A DNA stretch of 64,000 nucleotides from Acidobacteriota bacterium (GTDB lineage Bacteria; Acidobacteriota; Thermoanaerobaculia; Multivoradales; Multivoraceae): the NCBI GenBank assembly GCA_029263415.1, contig JAJCXN010000041.1:62001-126000 (forward strand), written 5' to 3'. Positions 8,994 to 16,263 of the stretch are shown piece by piece. Each line of letters starts with the position of its first letter. The first letter of the stretch is position 1. The notes beneath the pieces are model-generated. The model had not been told where the DNA came from. It saw only the letters and a list, made by a program, of their open reading frames with translations, and did not search any database. A program made the translations under genes and the position numbers.

Positions 8994-11153
8994 ATGCAGC
9001 ACAAGTCGCCGTTGAAAGCCTGCTTGCCCCAGCGGGCAATTGAGTTTGCCTGCGCCGTTGTGGTGATCGCGTTTGGACCGACACTTGTCGAGGGTCAGCG
9101 CGCGAACTTTTCCGCTTTTTCGCGCGAGTCACCCGAAAAGATTGTCGGTTCTACCGTCTGCGGTGAGTGCCACATAGAAGAGTTCGAGGTGTGGAAGGAC
9201 ACGCCTCATGCAACCCAGTTTCGAGGACTGCATCGGACAGAGCCTGCTAGAGCGGTGGCCGACAAAATGGATGTCCGGCTCATGAAGCGAGACAGCGTTT
9301 GCCTCTCATGCCACTACACTCCGACCGAAAGGGGGGGCCAGATCCGGGCACTTTCCGGAGTTTCATGCGAGTCCTGTCATGGCGCGGCGCGAGACTGGAT
9401 CGACATCCACAATGACTATGGTGACGGATTCGACCGAGACACCGAGCCGGCTGAACATCGCGACGACCGGGTCTCTCGCAGTCGGGCTGCCGGCATGCGT
9501 CGACCCACGGACTTGTTCGAGACGGTTTCGAGCTGCTTCGGGTGTCACACCGTGCCGAGCGAACAACTGGTCAACCAAGGCGGCCACAGCACCGGGAGTG
9601 TGGGGTTCGAGCTAGTTGAGTGGTCTCAAGGCCAGATTCGCCACAACTTTCTCGAATCGTCCTTGTCTGGCGACGGTTCCGGAAACCGAGAACGCTCCCT
9701 AGCTGAGAAGCGGCGGATGTATGTTGCCGGCCGTGCTCTTGATGTCGAATTCACTCTGCGCGGCCTAGCCGAAGCAGAGGTGGAGGGTACCTATGCGAAG
9801 GCGATGGGACGGCGAGTAAGGGTGACCTTGCTTGAACTCAGAAAGATCTTGCAACGAGTGCCGGTGCCGGAGTTGGAGGCCATCCAAGCGCTGGTGGCAG
9901 ATGTCAAGGCTGTGCCGAACAATCGCGAGGCGCTGTTGCAGGCTGCGGATCGTGTAGCGGTATCGACTCGACAGTTCTTGGATTCCTATAGCTCAGATCA
10001 ACTGGCGGACATAGATCCGTTGATCTTGGGCACGGCGACCACGGAGCCTGACCCGGAACCGACCGAAACTGAAGACACCGTGACCGCAGAGGCGCCGCTG
10101 AGCGGGTCTTCTGTAGAGCCCAAAGCAACCGGTGAGGTTGCGACGAGCGAGACGGTCACGACCTCGTCAGGCCCGGCAGCGGCAACCCGAGATCCTGGCC
10201 AGCCTGCGGTCGGCAGGTTCAAACGAAGAGTCCGGCCGCGGCCTGACCACTCAACCTTGGGTCCTGGCGCGTGCGGTGGTTGTCATGAGACTGCGAATCA
10301 ATGGCTAGCAACGGATCCGCACTATCGTTCCGCTGATCCGTTTCTTCAAGCCAATCCGGCCAACGTCAAGATCGCTCGCCTTTTTGGTCTCAAGACGGCT
10401 CAGATGGGCTTAGGGAATCAGATCTGCATGGATTGCCATGGGACTGTCATCACGGGCAACGAGGACTTCGATGTGATCGATGGTGTGAGCTGTGAGAGTT
10501 GCCACGGCGCGGCGAAGGACTTCCTGGAACCGCACAAGGAAGGTGAGAAGTCGTTGGGCACTAGCCGGCCGGGCTACGTTGATGCGCTTGGTCTGGGGAT
10601 GGTGAAACTGCAGGATCTAAACGTGCGCGCCACCCAATGTACTGGCTGTCACTACATAACGGAACCACGGCTCATCTCCTCAGGCCATTCGAGCGGTCGC
10701 GATTTTGACTACGCTGACGCAATGACGAAGATTCGCCACTGGGAACGCCAGCCAGCTAGTGGTGCCGAGATCAACAGATCCTTTTCAGCTGCATTGGCAA
10801 AGCGCGGTGGCGTTCCGGACGTGGTGTTGGCTCGACTTCCTGAAGCGGTTCCTCGGACAGGCGCTAGTGTCGCTGCGCGGCAAGACGGGTCTGAACGCAG
10901 CCCGCGGCTAGAGTCCTCGACCGGCGCAGCGTGGAACGCGCCACGACCACGACCCCGCTCCCTCACACCGTTGTCGGCAAGCACTTCAACGCAGGGAAGA
11001 CCTTTTCCTGCGGCGGCGATCGGACAGCTAGAGTTACCACCGTTTCCGGAAGTATCCGAAAACACCACTATTGAGGACCTCCTCTTGATCTTGAAGGGCC
11101 GGCTCGAACTGCTTCACTCTGCGCTTGAATCAAAAAAGGGGGCTAGACCCTGA
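8994..11153 (+). CDS. Octahaem cytochrome c built of two tetrahaem repeats
   Basis: This is an exported cytochrome of 719 residues from the ATG at 8994; a GTG at 8985 is an alternative. Haem sites are CGECH, CLSCH, CESCH and CFGCH near residues 56, 103, 125 and 181, and CGGCH, CMDCH, CESCH and CTGCH near 427, 478, 500 and 549. The spacings (47/22/56 and 51/22/49) and the repeated GVSCESCHGAA block show internal duplication of a cytochrome c554-like tetrahaem unit. A helical stretch and a Thr/Glu/Pro-rich linker join the halves, and a Pro/Arg-rich tail follows. The signal peptide ends near LVEGQRA. It is probably a periplasmic electron wire of the operon. Confidence 0.88.
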   Translation: MQHKSPLKACLPQRAIEFACAVVVIAFGPTLVEGQRANFSAFSRESPEKIVGSTVCGECHIEEFEVWKDTPHATQFRGLHRTEPARAVADKMDVRLMKRDSVCLSCHYTPTERGGQIRALSGVSCESCHGAARDWIDIHNDYGDGFDRDTEPAEHRDDRVSRSRAAGMRRPTDLFETVSSCFGCHTVPSEQLVNQGGHSTGSVGFELVEWSQGQIRHNFLESSLSGDGSGNRERSLAEKRRMYVAGRALDVEFTLRGLAEAEVEGTYAKAMGRRVRVTLLELRKILQRVPVPELEAIQALVADVKAVPNNREALLQAADRVAVSTRQFLDSYSSDQLADIDPLILGTATTEPDPEPTETEDTVTAEAPLSGSSVEPKATGEVATSETVTTSSGPAAATRDPGQPAVGRFKRRVRPRPDHSTLGPGACGGCHETANQWLATDPHYRSADPFLQANPANVKIARLFGLKTAQMGLGNQICMDCHGTVITGNEDFDVIDGVSCESCHGAAKDFLEPHKEGEKSLGTSRPGYVDALGLGMVKLQDLNVRATQCTGCHYITEPRLISSGHSSGRDFDYADAMTKIRHWERQPASGAEINRSFSAALAKRGGVPDVVLARLPEAVPRTGASVAARQDGSERSPRLESSTGAAWNAPRPRPRSLTPLSASTSTQGRPFPAAAIGQLELPPFPEVSENTTIEDLLLILKGRLELLHSALESKKGARP

Positions 11154-11194
11154 GCGATCTAACGGATATCGGTAGCGCCACCCATGGCAAAACC

Positions 11195-12835
11195 ATGCTT
11201 CGGCGTATGGAGCAATATCAGGACCGTTGGACCTCGTATGGTGCCACCACTGGGTTGATGACGATTTCCGACAAACTGTCGGTAGAGCAGCTCCGAGATT
11301 ACGAGCTGTTCGCAGAGTATGAGGATCGGTTTCTAGAAAAAATCAGCCCTGACGTCTCGGTTGCCTTCTGGCAGAAAGACGCCACTCTCTTTGAGCAAGG
11401 GTCTTATATTGATGTGGCTTTCTTCGTACTTGAGGGAAAGATCGACGTCTACGTCGAGGAGACGGAGCATGCGGCGACTGGGCCGGTGCCGATCGTTGCC
11501 GCGCCGGAGGACCAGGCCGACGACAATGGCCCCAGCACAGCGCCGGTGGCGATGGCGACCTCACTTGCGACCTCACTTCCGCCCTCACTTGCGACCACAC
11601 CTAGCGTCGGCAGCGCCAACTCGGTAACCCAACCCGGAGAGATTCGGTTCTTGTCGGCGCTCGACTTTGATCTACCGGCTGGGGTTGCTGCTCGGCTCGA
11701 ATCCGGTGAAGTTGTCGGCGAAATTGGAGCCATGAGTGGTTGGCCTCAGTCGGTCACAGCGCGAACAGTTACCGACTGCTTGCTGATTCAGATCCGAGTG
11801 CCTGCCTTGCGCTTGATGAAGCGTCGATCGGAAGGCCTGACGGCAAGGCTAGACGCCATGTATCGAGAGCGCTCTCTTGCCGCTCAGCTACGCAGTACTC
11901 AGCTCCTGCAAGACTGCCCGGATGAAGTATTCGAGATGTTGGAGCGGGGCGCGGAGTTGGTGTCGTGTCAACCCGACGAAGTTCTCGTGCGGGAAGGAGA
12001 GCGAACTGACTCCCTCTTTTTGGTGCGATCTGGCTTTGTCAAGTTGAGTCAATCGTTTGGCGAGGGCGAGATTGTCTGTACGTACATCTCGAAGGGTATG
12101 ACCTTCGGAGAGGTCGAACTGTTGCTGGACGGTATTGATGTGAGTGAGGTGACGGCCAGCTCGGTTGAGTATGCCGAGTTGGTTCGACTGCCCGGGAACA
12201 TCGTCGCCAGGGCGCTGGGTGATTTTCCAAAGCTCGAGGAGCGGCTGTGGAAGACGGCCACCTCACAGATCTCAGCGGCAGGCTTCTCGAAGCGCAATAT
12301 TGACCACTCCGAGTTCACTCAGGCGGCATTGGATACTGGCCTCGTTCAGGGCAACAGTATCTTGACGATTGACCTAGAGCGGTGCACCCGGTGCGACGAC
12401 TGCGTTCGTGCCTGCGCTGCGACGCATGGGGGGCGTCCGCGCTTCGTCAGAGAGGGGAGTAAGTACAAGAACTTTCAGATCGCGAAATCCTGCTACCACT
12501 GCCACGACCCTGTGTGTCTAGTGGGCTGCCCGACGGGGGCAATCCACCGGGCGGGCATTGGTGAATCGATCAAGATCGATGACCCAATTTGCATCGGCTG
12601 TGGCACGTGCGCTGGCAATTGCCCGTACGACGCGATCGTGATGCACGAAACTGAGGAAACGTGGCCGGCAGATATGGTGCCGGTTGGTTTGAGGGGCAAG
12701 CCGCGGCTGGTGGCCAGCAAGTGTGATCTGTGCGCTGACAGCCCAACTGGTCCGGCCTGCGTCAACGCGTGCCCACAAGGGTGCGCCGTTCGGGTCAGCA
12801 ATCTCGACGAATTTGAAGAGCTGCTGCGCCGCTAG
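11195..12835 (+). CDS. Cyclic nucleotide-binding domain / four-[4Fe-4S] ferredoxin fusion
   Basis: This 546-residue cytoplasmic-looking protein has no signal peptide. Residues 40-205 form one CRP-type cyclic nucleotide-binding domain interrupted by a low-complexity insert (Ala/Thr/Ser/Leu/Pro repeats). Residues 225-370 form a second CNBD. From residue 397 there are 16 cysteines in four clusters: CTRCDDCVRAC, CYHCHDPVCLVGC, CIGCGTCAGNC and CDLC-x8-CVNAC, the pattern of DmsB/HybA-type electron-transfer subunits. It probably feeds electrons to the membrane cytochrome b encoded next, with the CNBDs gating or localising it. The frame is open upstream to a CTG at 11150 overlapping the previous stop and preceded by AAAGGGGG, so the true start may be there. 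Confidence 0.88.
   Translation: MLRRMEQYQDRWTSYGATTGLMTISDKLSVEQLRDYELFAEYEDRFLEKISPDVSVAFWQKDATLFEQGSYIDVAFFVLEGKIDVYVEETEHAATGPVPIVAAPEDQADDNGPSTAPVAMATSLATSLPPSLATTPSVGSANSVTQPGEIRFLSALDFDLPAGVAARLESGEVVGEIGAMSGWPQSVTARTVTDCLLIQIRVPALRLMKRRSEGLTARLDAMYRERSLAAQLRSTQLLQDCPDEVFEMLERGAELVSCQPDEVLVREGERTDSLFLVRSGFVKLSQSFGEGEIVCTYISKGMTFGEVELLLDGIDVSEVTASSVEYAELVRLPGNIVARALGDFPKLEERLWKTATSQISAAGFSKRNIDHSEFTQAALDTGLVQGNSILTIDLERCTRCDDCVRACAATHGGRPRFVREGSKYKNFQIAKSCYHCHDPVCLVGCPTGAIHRAGIGESIKIDDPICIGCGTCAGNCPYDAIVMHETEETWPADMVPVGLRGKPRLVASKCDLCADSPTGPACVNACPQGCAVRVSNLDEFEELLRR
11560..11595 (+). repeat. 12-bp tandem repeats in the CNBD insert
   Basis: Three consecutive units close to GACCTCACTTGC encode the Thr-Ser-Leu-Ala-type low-complexity insert within the first cyclic nucleotide-binding domain. 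The unit length keeps the frame. Confidence 0.6.
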
Positions 12836-12849
12836 GAGGTCGTGTCGTC

Positions 12850-13689
12850 ATGACTCGCAACAAAAAGACGAAGAGACGGTCTCAAGGTGGGTTCTGGCGC
12901 AGGGCCTTTGTCGCTGGCTTGGTTGGCTGTTTCATGGCGCTGGTAGCGAAGGCGGTGCTATCTGAAATTGTGTCCCGCGCGACCTGGGTTACTGCTTACG
13001 GTATCGCCGCGGCGGTTTTCCTGCTCCTGGTGAGTCTGTATGGCGTGCGCAGACGACTGGCATGGTTGGCGGCGCGCATTCCGATTGGAAGCGTCCGCTC
13101 TTGGCTATATCTCCATCTCTACGGTGGCGTGCTGTTCATACTCCTGGTGTTCATGCATAGCGACTTCAGCGTGCCAACGGGGAAGGTGACTCTCTGGCTC
13201 TGGCTGTTGAGCATCTGGACGGTACTCAGCGGTTTCTTCGGTCTGGCTCTGCAGCAGTGGTTGCCCAGAGTTCTTGGTGCAGGGCTCGAAACTGAAGTGC
13301 TGTATGAGCGGATCCCGGAGTTGGTGGCAGAAATCCGAGAGAAGGCAGAGACGCTGGTCGAAGCGTCGAGCGATCCTGTTAAGGCGCTGTACTCTAGGCG
13401 CCTCGCCCCCGTTCTAGCGAGCCCGCATCGGCGGTTGATGTTCTTTCTTGACATCGGTGGCGGCGAATCCAATAGTCTGCGAGAGATCGAGTTTCTGAGG
13501 CAGAAGATGCCAGCTGAGGAGAAGCTTCGGCTGGACCAACTGGCGCGCTTGGTGGCGACCAAGCGAGAGATCGACGCGCAGTACACAGTCCAAGGACCCT
13601 TGCGATGGTGGTTGTTCACCCACGTTCCGTTGTCGATGGTGGTGTGGGCGTTGCTGATCCTCCACGTCTTCGCGGTGTTGTACTACTAG
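12850..13689 (+). CDS. Dihaem membrane cytochrome b-like protein
   Basis: A 279-residue integral membrane protein with about five hydrophobic segments (near 18-40, 48-65, 85-104, 113-135 and 255-277) and a cytoplasmic-looking helical loop at 150-245. Two helices each carry a pair of histidines separated by 13 residues: H89/H103 and H258/H272. Paired H-x13-H in two helices is the classic arrangement for two stacked b haems, as in bc1 cytochrome b and ferric reductases. No named family was recognised. The start ATG at 12850 follows AGGAGG by ten bases. It sits between a soluble FeS protein gene and an anchored decahaem cytochrome gene, so transmembrane electron transfer is the likely role. Confidence 0.78.
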   Translation: MTRNKKTKRRSQGGFWRRAFVAGLVGCFMALVAKAVLSEIVSRATWVTAYGIAAAVFLLLVSLYGVRRRLAWLAARIPIGSVRSWLYLHLYGGVLFILLVFMHSDFSVPTGKVTLWLWLLSIWTVLSGFFGLALQQWLPRVLGAGLETEVLYERIPELVAEIREKAETLVEASSDPVKALYSRRLAPVLASPHRRLMFFLDIGGGESNSLREIEFLRQKMPAEEKLRLDQLARLVATKREIDAQYTVQGPLRWWLFTHVPLSMVVWALLILHVFAVLYY

Positions 13690-13707
13690 TGCTGGATGAG
13701 AAGCTAG

Positions 13708-15303
13708 ATGGCTGATGAACAGAAGGTTGGAAGCAAAGGCACCTTTTCGAAGGCGCGGCTGTCGGTGTCGGCTAAGTACTTGGTGCCGGCTAGACGAACA
13801 CAGTTGTTGATGATCGGTGCGCTTGGGTTCTTGGGTCTGGTCGCTGTAGCCAGTTTCGACTTTCTCAGTTCAGAGCCGCGCTTGTTGTCCAATGGTCCGC
13901 TGTCATCGAACCACGCCAGCTACGACCAGAATTGTTCCGCGTGTCATGCTAGCCCGGGGAAAGTCACCGATGAGGCATGTTCATCGTGCCATGAGCAGTT
14001 TGGTGATCCAATCGGCGTCTTCTCGTTTGATTCTCATTATCTGTATCGCTCTGATGATTTTCAAAGGATCGTTCCTTCGGAGCATGAGACGCCCTGCTTT
14101 TCGTGTCACATCGAGCACGAGGGGAGAGCTGCAGAGATCACGCAAGTGGCCGATCGCCAGTGTCTCGACTGTCACGATTTCGGTGCCTTCGATGCCGACC
14201 ACCCAGAGTTCGACTTCGCAGCATCGCGTTCACCGGCTGAGGGTGGCCTCAAGTTTGCGCATACTCACCACGTGAAGGAACTGCTGTCCAAGCGTGGTTG
14301 GCAGGATGTCGAGAAGGCTTGCGCTAGCTGCCATGAGCCGGAACCGGATGGCGTGCAGTTTCAGTCTCTCGATTTCGACACTCATTGCGGTGAGTGTCAC
14401 CTTCCGGCAACGCTGCGGACCGATCCACTGCCGATCCGCTCTGCTCGAAGAGACGCCGTTACCGGCGTCGAGACGCTGTCTGAGATCCAGTCCGGTGGTG
14501 AGGCCGGAGCCCGCTGGTCGTACTTTCTCAATCCAGCTGAGTTTCGTGAAGCTGGCGGACGGCTAATCAAGTCGCCGCTCTATCATCGTGATCCCTGGGT
14601 GCTCCACAATCTGCGGAAACTACGGCGTCAGCTCTTCCCGTCCGCTGGGCTGGCCGATCTCTTGGTCGGAACCGCAGACGTACCTCCCGCGGAACTCGAG
14701 GCCCTCTACCACGAAGCAGTGGGCACTCTGCGCGGCTACGCGCTAGAGCTGCGTTCACGACCAGAGCGGGAGGTCCAAGACGATCTCAAACGGATTTCCA
14801 GCTTGTTGGATCAGCTCGAGAGGCGGCTCGCCGACCCCTACGCGCCCCTTGACGAGTCGAAGTTCGTGCTTGCGCTTGGTCCGCCGGCGACCTTGACTGA
14901 CGAGGTTCGGGCTGAGATCGAGAGCGTGGTTGAGACGTTGACCAAAGAATGTCAGGAATGCCATGAACTCGAGAACGCCACGATCGTAAGGGTTCAAGAG
15001 CTACAGAGCCTACATAGGGCCGAATTCAACCACCGCCCTCATACCTTGCAAAGGCGCTGTCTCGACTGTCATCAAGAAATCCCAATTCAGGAAGGCTTGC
15101 AAGGCGACGCCGCCGTCGATGCTGCGCTCGACAATGCCGGGATCCACAACGTTCCACAGATCGGCCTCTGTCAGGATTGCCACAATGCGAAGCAGGTAGC
15201 GAGCACCTGTGTGACTTGCCATCAGTTTCATCCCAGCAAGAACCAAGGATCAACTCACGCGTTGTACCCGGAAGAAGCGAACGAAGACGAGGAAGATCGG
15301 TGA
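13708..15303 (+). CDS. Membrane-anchored decahaem cytochrome c
   Basis: 531 residues with an uncleaved-looking N-terminal membrane anchor (about residues 31-50, after a basic start). Ten CxxCH sites are visible. Six lie in the N-terminal half, near residues 76, 91, 129, 151, 204 and 226. Four lie in the C-terminal part, near 414, 450, 487 and 500. They are separated by about 180 mostly helical residues without haem sites. Many extra histidines (for example THHVKE and HRPHT) could be distal ligands. It probably takes electrons from the cytochrome b encoded 18 bases upstream. Its acidic C-terminus overlaps the next gene (GTGA). Confidence 0.88.
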   Translation: MADEQKVGSKGTFSKARLSVSAKYLVPARRTQLLMIGALGFLGLVAVASFDFLSSEPRLLSNGPLSSNHASYDQNCSACHASPGKVTDEACSSCHEQFGDPIGVFSFDSHYLYRSDDFQRIVPSEHETPCFSCHIEHEGRAAEITQVADRQCLDCHDFGAFDADHPEFDFAASRSPAEGGLKFAHTHHVKELLSKRGWQDVEKACASCHEPEPDGVQFQSLDFDTHCGECHLPATLRTDPLPIRSARRDAVTGVETLSEIQSGGEAGARWSYFLNPAEFREAGGRLIKSPLYHRDPWVLHNLRKLRRQLFPSAGLADLLVGTADVPPAELEALYHEAVGTLRGYALELRSRPEREVQDDLKRISSLLDQLERRLADPYAPLDESKFVLALGPPATLTDEVRAEIESVVETLTKECQECHELENATIVRVQELQSLHRAEFNHRPHTLQRRCLDCHQEIPIQEGLQGDAAVDAALDNAGIHNVPQIGLCQDCHNAKQVASTCVTCHQFHPSKNQGSTHALYPEEANEDEEDR

Positions 15304-16256
15304 AGGCCAGACTGATTGTTAAGACGGGCGAATTCAAGGGCGCCACGTTTGAGGTAGCCGGTAGCGTGATCATTGGCCGAGCTGAGGACAACGAGGTGTA
15401 TCTGCCATCTGACCTCATCTCCTCCAAGCATGCTCGGATCATCCTGGATGAGTCTGCCAACGTGTTCTTTCTTGAGGACCTCGGAAGCCTCAACGGGACG
15501 GAGCTCGATGGGGTTCGGTTGGCGAGTCGTGAGCGACTCGACCGATTGCACGTTATCCGTCTTTCAGGAGCAGTTGACCTCATTTGGCAAGGAGCTGCAC
15601 TTGTTGCTGACCAGACTACGGACGGCGACGGAACGTCGCGGAAGGCAGTGGACCGTGTGACCTTGACCGAGAGGCTGCCGGCGATTCCACCGACACCTCT
15701 GGCGAGGGCTCAGAGCAAGCCTGAGCCCCCAGTCGAGGCGGTTGCCTCTCCTAGGCCCCGCTCTCATGGCCTGCCGCAATCTCCCGCCCAACAGGAGTCT
15801 GGATTGGACACGATATCGGAGGGAACTGCGATTGATCTAAAGGCGATCCTCAGAGGGCCTGACTTCGCCGGCTTCATGCAAGAGGCGAAACCCTTGCGGT
15901 CGGCTGGCGAGGTGGACGACGGTGTTGGGTCTGCTCAGCCGAAGGACGCTAGCGCGCCGATAGCGAGCCTTGCACTGTGCGTGGTCGAAGGGGCAACCAA
16001 GCGATGCTATGTGTTGGAGCAAGGAGAGAATTGGGTTGGCAACGACCCAGACGCAAGAGTGGCGCTATTCCACCACAGCGTGCGAACTGAGCATGCTGTC
16101 CTGAGCGTTGCTGGGGCTCGAGTAGTGCTTAGGGACCCGAACGGAACTGGTGAGACCACGGTTGATGGGCAGGCGTTCTCGGGCGAAATCGAGGTGGCTA
16201 TAGGATCCGTCATTAGGTTCGGAGAAGTAGCAGTTTCCATAGAACGCCCCGAGTGA
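15300..16256 (+). CDS. Double FHA-domain protein
   Basis: 318 residues from the GTG at 15300, which overlaps the stop of the decahaem gene (GTGA) and follows GAGGAAG. The N-terminal FHA domain (about residues 4-85) has all key residues: IIGR, SSKHA and SLNGT. The C-terminal one (about 225-315) is degenerate: the Arg of GR is Asn (VGND) and the Ser-x-x-His is RTEHA. The centre is a Pro/Ser-rich linker. FHA domains bind phosphothreonine peptides, so the protein may bridge a kinase signal to the redox enzymes of the operon. No signal peptide, so cytoplasmic. Confidence 0.88.
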   Translation: MKARLIVKTGEFKGATFEVAGSVIIGRAEDNEVYLPSDLISSKHARIILDESANVFFLEDLGSLNGTELDGVRLASRERLDRLHVIRLSGAVDLIWQGAALVADQTTDGDGTSRKAVDRVTLTERLPAIPPTPLARAQSKPEPPVEAVASPRPRSHGLPQSPAQQESGLDTISEGTAIDLKAILRGPDFAGFMQEAKPLRSAGEVDDGVGSAQPKDASAPIASLALCVVEGATKRCYVLEQGENWVGNDPDARVALFHHSVRTEHAVLSVAGARVVLRDPNGTGETTVDGQAFSGEIEVAIGSVIRFGEVAVSIERPE

Positions 16257-16263
16257 CTCCCCA

